Shown here: positions 33,936 to 45,199 of the stretch, piece by piece
How the letters are laid out: every line of letters begins with the position of its first letter
How positions within the stretch are numbered: position 1 is the stretch's first letter
Source of the DNA: Thamnaconus septentrionalis
Taxonomy: Eukaryota; Chordata; Actinopteri; Tetraodontiformes; Monacanthidae
NCBI GenBank assembly: GCA_009823395.1
Contig: CM020506.1
Location: forward strand, 248,001-312,000
Direction: 5' to 3'
Length of the DNA stretch: 64,000 bases
Translations under genes and position numbers: made by a program
Notes under the pieces: generated by a model
Told to the model about the DNA's origin: nothing
What the model saw: only the letters and a program-made list of their open reading frames with translations
Databases searched by the model: none

Positions 33936-36900
33936 GTGCCTGCGTGCACACGCCGGTAATATTATGCAGCCCAGGCTCCCTCTGCCCATCTGTTCTCCAC
34001 ATGTTGGGCTCGGCTCGCCCTGTCGCCCGCGGCCAGGCCATTTGCCATCCGCAGACGCTCGTCCTTGCGTCCCACACTCACCTCTGTTCGCTGAGCCCCC
34101 CCCCCTGGTGGTATCGCACTGTGAGCCAATTGAACTCGGAGCCTAAACGTGTGGGCGTTTCCCTGAATGCCCAGTTGTAGGTGGTGTTCTCAGGGCATCT
34201 CATTAGGTCGGAGGAGGGAGACTCCAGGGATGGAGGAAGTTTTTATCCATTTTTTATTTATTTTTTTATCGTTTTGTAGGAGGAGAGGAGCAGGAAAGGA
34301 GCAACATCGCTTCTGGCTGCCATTCCTGGAATTTTCTTGTACTTTTTTTTTCGCAGTGTTTGTTTTTCTCTGCTCTCCCCCTCGTTCGCATTGTTCCATC
34401 ACAATGAGCGAAGCCGCCGTTGCTGAATACAAATGCGTCGTTCCGCGAGGCCTGTGCCTCCAAGGAGCAAGTCTCGCCGTTATCGCCGGGCTTGCCGGGC
34501 AACTCTCACGGCCGTAAGTGATGTTTTACAATGAGTTAAGTGCGCGGACGCGCCGAGTGCAGCACGTGTCTGGTTTTACATGTTAAAGAGAGGAAGCTGT
34601 TCTAACCAGAGTGCATTTAAAGTACGTGGAGATACTGTTTTAAGGGATGTAGTTGCAGCAAGAAGGTTGCGGGTTGGATTCCCGCTCCTTTGCGTGAGAG
34701 TTTGCGTGTTCCCACTGTGACTGTGTGGGTTCTCTCTGGCGACTGTTCAGTGTTCAGTCAGTTTAAATCAAACACACACAGGCCGAGCCCACGGAACGGT
34801 CACTCTGAGTTTATTCGGCGAAGCCCTTTTCCATAAAACGTTTTATATATCAGCTGTGATTGGAGCAAAGTCAACCTCAAACCACCTCAAGCGAGCTAAC
34901 AAACCTTATTACAAATTAGAGGAAGTCGTTTCAAATTATGCTGTTTCCATAAACTTTCAAATACAAATTTGACATTTAATTACACATTTAAAAGGTGCTT
35001 AATGATTTGGGGCCGCTTTAGTCTTGATTGTAGCTACCGCTATACATGTTGGCCTTCCTCGCATTGGAAATCCTGCAACTCAATTAGTGAGTCACTGTCT
35101 TCGAGTTGGGGAGAACTTCTGTCATCTGTCCCCAATCAGCAATCAGTGGAAATCAGCTGGAACTCATTAGGACTTGATGATCATCCCGTGTGCCGCCAGC
35201 CTGAGTGCAGCCCAAACAGAGTTGGAACGTCGATCCTGATCAAAATGTGGGCGATATCAGCACGTCAGCCGTAGCTGGAACATGTAAGTTGTAAATGTCT
35301 CATCTAAATGATTTTGTGCTCAGATTTTGGGCCTGGGTCTTTTCTGATGGAAGTTCTGATGGACCTGCATAATTATGCCGAAACATTACCATCTATAAAC
35401 ATGAAAAAACTATGTTTGGAAGATAAACTAGCAGAGAAAATTTGCATAATGACGGGGAGGCCGCATCAAGCTTGGAATAAAAACAAATTACACAAGTACG
35501 AGTACGATTTGCATTATTAAATTATTTTTTATACGAAACCCACGTCAATTTGTTCTGCACTCTATCCAGTATTCCAAAACTTTCACCGTCACAGACTCGG
35601 CAACAAGCCGGGTATATTTTAGGATGGAAAAGGCATCTCCTTGCCCCACAGACAAAGCAGAGTCCAACATAAGGCGACGATTGTGTACGTTCATGACCTA
35701 ACGCAACCGTAGACATGTGTGTTCCAGTTGGAAGCTGTCGCCTGCTGTCCTAAATACTGCAGAAACGCCTCAGTTCAAAGTATAAACACTGGAAGCTGAA
35801 GTCTGCCGAGCGTGTTGTGTGGGAGATTACAGAGCTGTGATGCCGCCAACAGACAAATTTACCAGCATTGAAAGACAGCCAGAAGCTTCGAGTTTGCGAG
35901 AAGGTGAAAAAAAAAGAAATGTTCAACTTGTTCATGGAACTTTCTTTATAAACTCCCATGAGTCGCAGGGGGTTGTTGGAGTCCATCACGGCTGCTTTGG
36001 CTTGGTAGTGGGGCTACGTCCTGGACCCTGATGCACCTCCAGGGGAAATCTTTTCAAAGCCAAGCAAAGCAAACTATCATGATTAGTTGTTGTTGTTGTT
36101 GTTTTTTTTACCGGAAACTGACATAGTGGCCAAAGGCCAAAGAGACACAAAGGCTGTTAACCTCAACAACATCCTGTGTTGTTGTCCAGGAGTGAGCTGA
36201 GGATACCGGTGGGAAAATTGAGTTCTGCGCGTGTCTTTCGTGCAACTTTGCGGCCCACGACTCTGTGGGTTCCCTGAAAGAGTCGCCCGTGTGACATGAA
36301 GAACAGGTGAGAAGAACAGACAACAGATCTGACGGTGGCAACTTGTTCCTGAAAGGAGACCAAGCAGGCATGGATTTCTTCTTTTCATGCCGCTCTGATC
36401 GTCCTCGTGCAGACAATGTGCGAGTGCGGGAAACTTTTATATTCCCGGAGGAAGTCTCATAATACCTGCCTGCCACTCTGACTGTCTTTGGTTACAGCAG
36501 AACCTTCAGCGTCCGCGTCCTGTAATATCAGCAGTTGATTGTTGCACCCAGATGGTGTCCTGTGAATACTGTCTGATTATATGTACCTAACCCTTGCGCA
36601 GTATCAACCACTGAAGTGCCCGGCTCTTCAAGGCACACTGCTGGAATGCCACCTCGCTGTCGCTGTGCTTTTTAAACTTTACTCAAACGTCGGTGTCGAC
36701 GTCGCCAGACAGTTTGTGCATCCGCGTCTACGACAACTGCAAGAATAGCTTCCTTATTTTTATTTTTGTCACCATGTCCTACATAAAGCTTGTTCCAGAT
36801 GATGAATTCCATGAACTCATTAAGGCGTTTGCTTCCTATTGGCCAGAATTTAAGAGCAAGACATGGAACGTAGAGGTAGGTAGTGAACTTAATACTCTGT

Positions 36901-37339
36901 AGAGCTTTAGATTAATGTTGACTTTCATAAAAAACACCATCACTTTTTAAGAAATGGAGTAGTAAGTCACTCTTATCAACTACCATCACCTTCTAGGATG
37001 CTGGCAGTCAGTTTTTAACATGTATAAATGCTCTCATCTTTTGCACATTTCCTCCTGCAGCTGGTTTAGATGCTTATTTAGGGCTATAAATAGAGAAAAA
37101 AATGATTATGATGCACTTATGGCAGAGATTTCTTTCATCAAAGGCATGAAACAGTCAGAATAAGCATGTCTCAGAAGGCTCATGAGGGCAGAAGGTTGGA
37201 CCGAGCACAGGAGTGAAAACCTCTGCTGTGCAATTGTCGACATACGCAAAGAACTTTACAGATTTCTACTGTTTCGCCCTGGTGACATCTGTGTCACCGT
37301 TTACGGCTTTATCTATTAGTCTCTCCATTGCTATTATGC
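33936..37339. other. unique DNA with a SINE fragment and two weak exon candidates
   Basis: No gene is assigned. A C-run is at 34098-34107. A forward frame ending at a good splice-donor-like GTAAGTG near 34513 and another near 36774-36885 are discussed as observations only. A (GTT)n run lies at 36086-36101. Sequence at 35000-35280 is repeat-free without a diagnostic motif. Confidence 0.4.
34648..34746 (+). mobile_element. SINE internal fragment
   Basis: GCAGCAAGAAGGTTGCGGGTTGGATTCCCG aligns with the B-box region of the SINE at 57.3 kb. It is followed by the GAGTTTGCGTGTTCCCACTGTGACTGTGTGGGTTCTCTCTGG block of the same element. The A-box head and the tail are absent, and the copy is diverged. 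Confidence 0.7.
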
Positions 37340-37465
37340 CACTCCTTTCCTCATCCACCTTCACACATTGCACTTATGGTAATTAAAATGCCATCATTAA
37401 TAACGGCAAATGGGCGTGGAGGGAGGGACATTTGGCTGATATCAATGTCCTGGAATAAATGGAAG
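37340..37465. promoter_or_regulatory. candidate conserved non-coding element
   Basis: Contains CACTTATGGTAATTAAAATG, CCATCATTAATAACGGC and GGCTGATATCAATGTCC (37371-37452) with no repeat or frame. Two ATTA cores sit within 20 bp (37381-37402). The upstream stretch 37280-37340 is of the same kind. This is the type of block that is often conserved across vertebrates; that remains untested. Confidence 0.35.
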
Positions 37466-38186
37466 GGCGGTGGGGGGTGGGGGGTGCAGTAGCACGGTTC
37501 AGGTGGTTATCAGCAGTCGACGTCGTCACGTGACTTTGGAAAACGGTTCTGCCTGGAGAAGTCAGAGGAGAAGAGAGGAGAAGAGAAGATAGCGTGGCTG
37601 CATGCCAACTTCAGACTGAGTCCTCGGTGGAATTCATTTGATTCAATCTGCTGAAATTCGGACAGGCAATTTAGCCGAAGCCCTAAACACACCGACTTGC
37701 CCTTTAGTCCCAACTATTGATATTGATCCCTTTTAAGATACGAAAAGTCTTCATGCATTACTCTGCCTGTGTGCTTCATGCTGCCCTCTGTGTCAGCTCA
37801 AGAGTCGATGGACTGGCCGCTGGTTCTGACACGAGCGGGCCTTCATTATCTGTTGTTGTTTACCCGGCGAGAAACGCTCGGCTGCCTCTCATATCAGCCG
37901 CTGCCACAGCGGCATCCAACCCTGCGCCCCCCCCCCCCGACTCCATCCAAGCTCGCACGCAGCCTTTATACACTGCATTGCATCATCAAGCAACCCCCCC
38001 ACCCTGCCTCCCCCGCCTCACTCTCTGATAAGCGCACGCTCTACACAAATATTGATGAAAAATAAATGAAGCAAAACTTTGCATCCGTTTTCTTACTCGG
38101 TGGCGGCCTTGGCGCCAGCACACTGACACACACACCGCTGGAGCCGAACTCCCCCCCCCCCCTTCAGTCCCTCCAGCTTGTGGCAG
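37466..38186. other. unique DNA with G- and C-runs
   Basis: GGTGGGGGGTGGGGGGTG near 37469-37486 and C-runs near 37928-37939 and 38150-38162 flank otherwise ordinary sequence. No gene is recognised. Confidence 0.4.
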
Positions 38187-38461
38187 ATGGTGTTTTTTTT
38201 GGCACCACCCTGATCCTGCTAGGAGGGAGGAACCAGAGCCCTAACCAAGTGAACTTTCTCCTTGCAGTGGAAGGAAAACATCCAAAATGATCGATTGCTG
38301 GAGCAGTTTGGGAATTATTTCAGGAATACGTGTCAACAGGTCATTTTTTGCTGGGCTCTTGTACCTCATGGACTGAAAAGCTCCGTCAAAGCAAACATTT
38401 ACTGTATACGATAAGATAAATACTTCATAGAGTAGTTATGAATTGTAGTTCATTTAAATCA
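38187..38461. repeat. tandem duplication, unit 1
   Basis: This 275-bp unit begins ATGGTGTTTTTTTTGGCACC and ends TAGTTCATTTAAATCA. Its landmarks recur in the same order in the adjacent unit: TGATCCTGCT-GGAGG-GGAACCAGA, AGTGAACTTTCTCCTT, AAAATGATC, TGCTGGAGCAGT, CTTGTACCTCA-GACTGAAAA, and ACATTTAC. The copies are clearly diverged, so the duplication is not recent. Confidence 0.88.
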
Positions 38462-38690
38462 ATGGTGGTTTTTTTGGCAGCAGCATGATCCTGCTGGGAG
38501 GAAGGAACCAGACGCATCACCAAGTAAACTTTCTCCTTCAGACAAACAAAAATATTCAAAATGATCACTTGCTGGAGCAGTGTGTCAACAGCAAGCTTGT
38601 ACCTCACTGACTGAAAACCTCCGTCGACAAAAACATTTACATACAAGCGCTTCCTCGAGTACCAATGCGTCGTGGTTCATTTAAATCAAT
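38462..38690. repeat. tandem duplication, unit 2
   Basis: Begins ATGGTGGTTTTTTTGGCAGC and ends TGGTTCATTTAAATCAAT. It is about 45 bp shorter than unit 1, chiefly because the GGAATTATTTCAGGAATACG part of unit 1 and sequence near its end are missing here. Neither unit has a recognisable frame or transposon end. Confidence 0.88.
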
Positions 38691-40189
38691 CCCGAAAATA
38701 GGTTTGCATGACTTCCCTTGCTGTGACGAAATAAGCAAGACTCAAAGGAACATTACATAACGGACTGTGGCTGTGGTAGCAGCTGCCACACTGACGCGTC
38801 CCGTTGGTCCAGCGTACAGTAGCTGCTTGGCTCGCGGTACCAAGCCTTCGTAAGCGCCCCAGGAGAAACAGCACCACACACACAGCAGTGGGACATATTT
38901 CAAAACCCAACATGTGGGCCTGCTGGAGGTCTTTATTTAAGCCCTAAGACGATATTCAAGGATGGCAGTATTAATATTAATAGAGTGATATTCACTGCAA
39001 AATAAACAGCGTGACTACAGCGGCTGGGGCTCCCTGCGGGCTGGAAAATGTGGCACCATAAACTGAATTGGAATCGTTAATATTGACTGCATAAAAACAC
39101 AGAGTTTGAACAGCATAATTTGATCTTGTGTCCATTGTTTGGAACTTACTTGCGGTAAGTAGTGTGAAACTGAATCAACCTTCTTTGGAATTACACTGAC
39201 GGTTGAATGGTTGTTGGCTTTTAAATGTAGCGTGAAGTTGTTCCACCTTTTTAAATGACTACTTACCTTGAACATAACACTTTTTGGAAATAGGAGAAAA
39301 TACTTGTTTTAGTTTCCGTTTGCCTAAAATGAAAGTCAGGCAAGGTAAGTTCGTTAGCATGCTACCTAGCATGTAAAGCTAAAGACAACTCTGTGGCATT
39401 ACCATTAGCAACTCGGTTTTTACACATAGCAAGCTAGCTAACAAGCTAACTGCCAAAGACAGTCCAAGTCTGCGCTGTCGATCTCGCTTCCTTCTCAAAT
39501 GTTAAAAATCCATAACAGACAAGCTGCCATGCCAAACACGATCCTCCTTGCAAACTCTGCCAGTTCTTCAGTTTTTGTCTGCTGAGGGTGAAACACTGTC
39601 ATGCTTTCGACAGCCCTGGTAAGTGATGACTCAGCATCCACCTGCGCTGTCCTGTCACACTAAAGATAGGGACGGAGAGAGATGGCTCACCCCCTCAGCT
39701 GCTTCTGTCTTCAGCTCTGGAGAAACTCTGTCTATCTCGACTCCGTAGCACGATCAACGTGTGCTAGCAAGGGTACCAGCTAAAACACTATGCCTTATGT
39801 TTTACTTACTGATGACAAATTTGTCTTTTTTTTTTGTTGTTGTTGACTTTTTCTGATCCGTCGTCGCGCCCCCCCCTTTCCTCCCACTCCCTACCGTTTC
39901 TCAGTCACCTTGTTCCACAATCAACACAAAGGGCCCCACTCAGGACTGTGGTGGCATCATAAAGGATTTACAATCGAAGCAGAGCAATCACATTAGAATG
40001 GAGTGGTATATTACTTTATAGTGGGGCACATGGCGAGGCTGAGGCAAGGCTGACCTTAAAAAACCGAGCCCACTATGCGAAAGTAAGGATCTCAGTTTGC
40101 TTTGCAAAAAGGTTGACTGGAGGGCAGTGATAATTTGCCCCTTCTCTCATAACGTTCCAACACAATCTGCATAGCCGAGATGCTGTACG
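38691..40189. other. unique non-coding DNA
   Basis: No gene is recognised. 39354-39450 is rich in GCTAGC/TTAGC words (GTTAGCATGCTACCTAGCATG). A T-run is at 39827-39837 and a C-run at 39868-39876. Confidence 0.4.
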
Positions 40190-40345
40190 CCCTCTTGGTT
40201 TTCCCCCTCGCCAAATTACTAATCACCTGAAGCATGACTAACTCGCTGTTTTCTTAAGATCTAACCTTCAGGGAGCCATTAATAGCAGGACAACACCGCC
40301 CCATTAGGACTGTCTGAAGCATTAGTGCTTGTTCAGAGGTAGTTA
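40190..40345. promoter_or_regulatory. candidate conserved non-coding element
   Basis: Repeat-free: CCAAATTACTAATCACCTG (40212-40230), GGAGCCATTAATAGCAGG (40272-40289), CCATTAGGACTG and GCATTAGTGC. Four ATTA/TAAT cores lie within 120 bp and no frame of note crosses it. Confidence 0.3.
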
Positions 40346-41385
40346 TTTGAAGGTTAGATTAGCTGTTTTCAACTGGTGTGCCGCATAAACACGGGCGGCA
40401 GAAATGAAACGACTAATGTGTCCTCCCTTGCAAGCCCTTCGTCTGAGCAATTACCTCTGAAAGTACTCCATTTGGATTATATATTGCACACTGGGGGCAG
40501 GGTGGCGGGCACGTGGAGAGCATTTCAAAATGCTAAACACAAAAATATAGTCATAATTCCATTCAAAACTTTTGCAGATATCAGCGCACATATTTGTCAT
40601 TTATGTAAATGAGGCACGGACGTTGTATGTAAGCAGATTTGTAATGTCTGTGGTCCCTCTGCTCACGGTGCTGCGCAAACCTACCTGGGAAAAAGGTCGA
40701 GATTTAGTGCAGAACTTTGGCTGTTGGACTTTATTCAGGGGGATTTGGGAGTTTTATCAGAGGGAAGCAAGCGGCGCCATCTTCACTATGCAACCTACAT
40801 TCCTCCCTAAGCCGCCCGCGCTCGCTGCTGAATCCCGAGTGCGTCAGGACTTAAACCGTGGCGAGTGGCTGTAAGAACTCACGGCGGCGGATAAGAAACT
40901 GTCGCTGCCGCCGGATGGCTCCGTGTTTGTTTACTTTACCAAATCCTCCGAGAAGCCGTTCACGCCCCGCCCCCCCGGCCCGGCACAGCCGACCCGACCT
41001 GTCCGACCGACCCAACCCCGTTGTCAGCGCGTCTCTCCCGCCCTTTTTACTGCTAGTCAGCGTGATTGTTATATCAGTACTTGGAGCACGAGGTGATGTC
41101 AGGCAGCCAATCAGTCAGAGAGCCTCTTCCATAATGTGTGTGTGTTCCAACACGTTGTTCTCTGACCCCCCCCCTCCTCTCGGCCCGACCCCACTTGGCC
41201 CTCGTACATCACCGAGGCTGCGCTAACACTGCCGGACACGAGGACAGGCAGTAGGTCACGCTGCTCTGTTTGCCCGCTGTGGCCCACTCGTGAATGCACC
41301 ACAGATACGGACACTGTACAAGACAAGCGCTGCTTAGCCTGACGCTCCACTTCCATTAAGTTGTGTAAATGCCTGTTTTTTTATT
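40346..41385. other. unique DNA with a CpG-rich block
   Basis: From about 40800 to 41010 CpG density is high (GCCCGCGCTCGCTGC, CACGGCGGCGGATAAG, CCGCCGGATGG, CCCGGCACAGCCG). It could be a CpG island near a promoter, but no TATA box, transcript or recognisable exon is visible. The frame at 40858-41226 (122 codons) has no known domain. Confidence 0.35.
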
Positions 41386-41414
41386 TTATTTATTTATTTA
41401 TTTATTTATTTATT
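41386..41414. repeat. (TTTA)7 repeat
   Basis: Tetranucleotide array ending ATTGCATTGG; no LINE or SINE body is seen beside it. Confidence 0.93.
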
Positions 41415-42554
41415 GCATTGGAAGTAAACCTGAAAAAAAAAAAAAGTCAAGGAGCACGAAAAGCTGATGATGAAGAAGCAGTGAAGCAGATAAAGTTAAT
41501 AGATAGTAATTCCATTCACAGACCCCCAGGATGTAAATTTGACTTCCGCGCCACTCGGGATCAATAAGCAACGCTGCAGCAGTGACGGACAAAAACGGCG
41601 TCGCTGTGTGCGGACTGCGAAGGAGGCAGGAATGTTTAATAAGATTTCTTGAATAGGCACGACGTCGTATTGAGAAACAAACAGCCACAAAATGCCACTG
41701 TGCCTCCAGAGCTTCCACTACGTGGTCGCACTGGACTGAAAAATCACGGGCCGCCTACTCTTCATAATGGTTCGGCTGATTTAAATATCCACACGGGAGA
41801 TGAGCACAAATTAGCATTTTGTTTTTCCCAGAATTTCTAAAAAATAAATAACTAAAAAACTTAAAAAAAAAAAAGGGCTAATATCTGTGATGCATTTCCA
41901 GTGCGTCAGCGCCGAACACCATGTTAGAAAGGTTGTCAGCCGTGTCGGCTGTCAGCGGCGGCCCTGCGAGTGCTGATGTGACGTGGTTGATTTGACTTGC
42001 CCGTCGCACCTCGTAGTTATTGCGATTTTTGGCTTTTAATGTCACAGACGTGATAATTGTAGCGGTTTGACGGGAACCGGATGCCTCAGAAACTCGCAGC
42101 TCGACAGAAGTGACTCTAATGGTTACTGAAATGAAGTGTGTCGAGTTTGTCTATTCCAAATTTAGAAATATGGAAAAAAGATAACGGTTTTCCCATTCGA
42201 TTACGGCTGACGCAGACAGTGCAGATGGATGCACAGGTCACCTGTTTACCACTCAGGTGACTTCAGGTCTCATCGTTTCCCGTGAACGATGCTGTTGTTC
42301 ATTGTAAAGATTAATACAAAGATCAGTTGAAGGAACTGAACACGTCGCCACTGGTACGATGCGTCTACATTTGCCAGGCACATCCTCCCAGATGCGGGCT
42401 TTTTCATTCTTCACAGCTCATCACCGAGCTCTCTGCTAACGAGCCACCGACTCAAAGACAGATGATTAAAAAACCGTCAGGGGCGAAGTTGGCAGGAGGA
42501 TGAGCAAACCCACTTTCAGTTCTGCAGCTGATGAGGAGCTGCAGAGACAGCTGT
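41415..42554. other. unique non-coding DNA
   Basis: A-runs at about 41433-41445 and 41863-41874. No gene is recognised. GCGCCACTCGGGATCAATAAGC near 41548 is like a LINE end but lacks a body. Confidence 0.4.
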
Positions 42555-42752
42555 CTTTAGAGGTGCAATAGGGGTTTTTTTTCACCGCTAGAGGGCGCAG
42601 CTGAGCACAGCATGTAAACCAAAACAAATAAGCTTTGCATTCTTCGCACCTGTCATGTGTGTACGCAAAGCAACGGACCGGCGAGGAAAATATCGAGGGC
42701 TGATGTAAGTACGTAATAAACCGTTTATCATTATGATGTATTGCACCTTTAA
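42555..42752. mobile_element. MITE with TTAAAGGTGCAATA-type ends
   Basis: The left end CTTTAGAGGTGCAATA and the right end TATTGCACCTTTAAG are inverted repeats apart from one gap. The interior holds ACCGCTAGAGGGCGCAGCTG, a motif I recall from a common short fish repeat. It is about 198 bp with no frame of note. No exact target duplication was found, so the superfamily is left open. Confidence 0.65.
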
Positions 42753-42959
42753 GATAAATTCCATCTCTCGACACAGGTTTCTTTTTCCCCCTCCTTTCCC
42801 AAGGTATTTTCATCAAAGAGACGCTGTTTTGTTCTGTTGGCTCACACTTTCAAAAAAACGATTTTTGCTAAATGTTCTGGGGGATTTCTGGAGAAGCAAG
42901 GCGTTTTCTGTGAATGCGAGTTTGTGTCATAGGACTGATGAAGATGCCCAAGGTGAGAG
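42753..42959. other. unique spacer
   Basis: No feature recognised. Confidence 0.35.
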
Positions 42960-43080
42960 TGTAGAGGGCAGGGGTATATTCATTTGAATTATTAATGATT
43001 ATTAATCCCTCCTGTCAGGAGAGGGGAACTCTTTACGGCACAAACCCGATTATGGACGTGATAACATCGGGTTAGTGTGT
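42960..43080. promoter_or_regulatory. candidate conserved non-coding element
   Basis: Contains TATTCATTTGAATTATTAATGATTATTAATCCC (about 42976-43010) and then CGATTATGGACGTGATAACATCGGG. There are four ATTA cores in 35 bp and no repeat. ATTCATTTGAAT also approximates a palindrome. Confidence 0.3.
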
Positions 43081-44235
43081 TTTGCTGCATGAGCGTGAGC
43101 GCGCACACTCCACCAGCACAGCTAGCTGCAACACTGCAGCGTTGAGTGACGGCAGACTGGTGCATTTAGTAGGAGTATGCAAATCGCATCCTGACACTTT
43201 GCAGACTTGTTTCTGTTCTTTTCCAGTCACAACAGTCATTATTAGCTGTTTTGTTCTCTGGCAGCTTCAGCCTCGGCGGCGCGAGTTGTGAGCCAACGCG
43301 TCACGCATACGTTCACGTCTCCCGCTACCCATCAGCTCAGTCGATGGCTCAGAGCTGCAAATTGATCTGATGAGAAATAGATTACTGTACTGTGTAATTA
43401 GGCAAACATGCTGATACCATCGTCTGTCTCGGCAGCACGGATGCGCTGGTAAGACGCTTGTTTTAGCCGATCGTATCGCTTGAGCGACAACTTCTAATGT
43501 TGCCTGAGTGTTTATGTGTGAACACTGGCAGGCCGTGAACCTCGCTCTGCGCTACATGGTGGGGGGTGGGGGGGCTCAAAGGTTGCTGAGTGCGCGTTTG
43601 ATGCTGTGCATCATATTTATGCAAATTGCGTCTGATTGCATTACATTTCATAACAGTCTGCCATGTCACTGAAACCAAAGTCTGTGTTTTTGGTTTAGGG
43701 GAGGCTAATGTGATAATGCAAAACTAATATGGGCTTCTGCGAAACTGAAGTGTATTAAGATTTGAACTGGGGCTCTGAAATCGACTGTTAGACTGAGTAA
43801 TGCAGCACTTTGCCATATTATGCTCGTTCCCTTTTATGGAACCAACGGATATTTATCCAGTTTCCGTTGTTTTAATACACTAAATAACTCTCGGCCAACC
43901 GTAATGTGGCGAATTTGCAGTGTTATTCCAATTTGCTTGGAAATCGCGTGGTTGACGTATTGATAATCCAGTCTGCCTCCCCCATTGATCTTCCGTGTGC
44001 AGATTCCGGATCTGTGGCTTAGCCGCCGCTCTGAAATATCAGTCGCCGCGCTGGTCATTGCATTGATTTGTCAACGGCTCTGCCGTGGGTGCTGAAGCAG
44101 CAGATGCAAGTGCACCTTTTGTGCAAGTTGTTTTCTTTCCCCATTAGGTCTCTGTGATCCTTTCAGAGGCTCTTACAGCCCCATTAGATGAAGACACAAT
44201 TTTCTTCACCATTGTACGAAGAGGAGCCCTGTACA
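43081..44235. other. unique non-coding DNA
   Basis: No gene is recognised. A G-rich run (GGTGGGGGGTGGGGGGGC, about 43558-43575) may form a quadruplex. The sequence around 44080-44200 is evenly composed with CCCCATTAG repeated at 44140 and 44180. Confidence 0.4.
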
Positions 44236-44240
44236 AAGTA

Positions 44241-44425
44241 CCATCCATTCATCCATCCATCCATCCATCCATCCATCCATCACTGCTTATATTTGCCAGT
44301 CAGCCTATTGTGTGTCTCTTTCGACTGTGAGAGGAAGCTTGAGTACCCTAGAGAGAACCCAGGAACTCCATTGAGTGGGAATCGAAGCCATAACCTTCTT
44401 GCTGTGGTCATTGGGGACACAGTCC
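44241..44425 (-). mobile_element. degraded SINE-family copy with CCAT tail
   Basis: (CCAT)9-10 at 44241-44281, then the minus-strand landmarks GACTGTGAGAGGAAGCTTGAG, AGAGAGAACCCAGGAAC and GGGAATCGAAGCCATAACCTTCTTGCTGTG (44379-44408). The last is the inverted B-box region of the SINE family. Sequence diverges strongly from the 57.3-kb copy and internal bases are missing. Confidence 0.65.
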
Positions 44426-44509
44426 CTGGCAAGCACTAATATAGAAAAAATGTGAATTTCAACCAAAATGATTTGTTTTACTCGAGATAGCTTTGGGAGT
44501 TTGATGTTA
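44426..44509. other. spacer
   Basis: No feature recognised. Confidence 0.3.
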
Positions 44510-44760
44510 AATGCCTGTTTGAGTCTGATTGACTCTTCAACTGGTGAGATTGAGCAGGCATTGAGTCTTTGATTGGAGGATGGCGTGCTCCAATAATGTT
44601 CTCACCTCTCCAGCCAACATGGCTGTGGAGCTCAGAAGGATTGTCTCTTTATGCACTCTGACCTTTTTTCCAGGGTAATTAGCCGCGATGGTCGTCAATT
44701 TGGCCGTCATCATTTAGGAATCAATTAATTAATTACGAGCATCAGTCCTCCCAAAAAGAA
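44510..44760. promoter_or_regulatory. candidate conserved non-coding element
   Basis: About 250 bp of repeat-free DNA: CTTTGATTGG (44567-44576), TAATTAG in CAGGGTAATTAGCCGCG (44671-44687), GTCGTCAATTTGGCCGTCATC and CAATTAATTAATTA (44722-44735). It combines a TCF/LEF-like core with several homeodomain cores. No frame of note crosses it. Confidence 0.35.
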
Positions 44761-44775
44761 AGCAGTCCATTGTTA

Positions 44776-45094
44776 GCTGCGTTTCTATTACCCCTAGAAT
44801 TGCGCAAAACCAAAAATATCGCAAAAAAAAAAAAAAAAAAAAAATAGCTCTCAAATATCGCGGTCAGTATTTACGGTCTCATGAGGGGGTTTTTCAGACG
44901 TATCGATATAGAGGTTTATCGCAAAAGTGGCCAGGAAATTTACGCAGAATTCTTGTAAATCTTGGGGGACGAGATTTTCCGAGAATTATGGCTTATGTGC
45001 TTCACACCATCAATGGAAACATCGCAATTTTGCTTTTGTCGAAATTTTAGAAACATTTCTTTTATTTTGCGAAAAATTGTCATGGAAACGCAGC
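44776..45094. mobile_element. 319-bp inverted-repeat element with GCTGCGTTTC ends
   Basis: The left end GCTGCGTTTCTATTAC and the right end GTCATGGAAACGCAGC are inverted repeats (12 of the outer 13 bases pair). The interior has several CGCAAAA/TTTTGCG-type motifs and A22 at 44823-44844. The flanking octamers CATTGTTA and AATTGTCT share ATTGT, as would an aged 8-bp duplication. It has no transposase frame. It resembles a known teleost non-autonomous family; I do not name it. Confidence 0.65.
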
Positions 45095-45172
45095 AATTGT
45101 CTATATTTAGCTTCCTGCATCACAGTAAGCAGATAAGCAGAGCGGAGACCTCACTTATTATGTGTGTGCATG
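45095..45172. other. spacer
   Basis: No feature recognised. Confidence 0.3.
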
Positions 45173-45199
45173 CGTGTGTGTGTGTGTGTGTGTGTGTGT
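45173..45199. repeat. (GT)13 microsatellite with CATGCG borders
   Basis: GT array flanked by GCATGCGTG on the left and CATGCGTACG on the right. Confidence 0.9.

Noticed and set aside
36774..36902. Exon-like frame MSYIKLVPDDEFHELIK... ending near GAG/GTAGGT
   Set aside because: The donor-like site is moderate, no acceptor is convincing and the peptide is not recognised. Frame length is within chance expectation.
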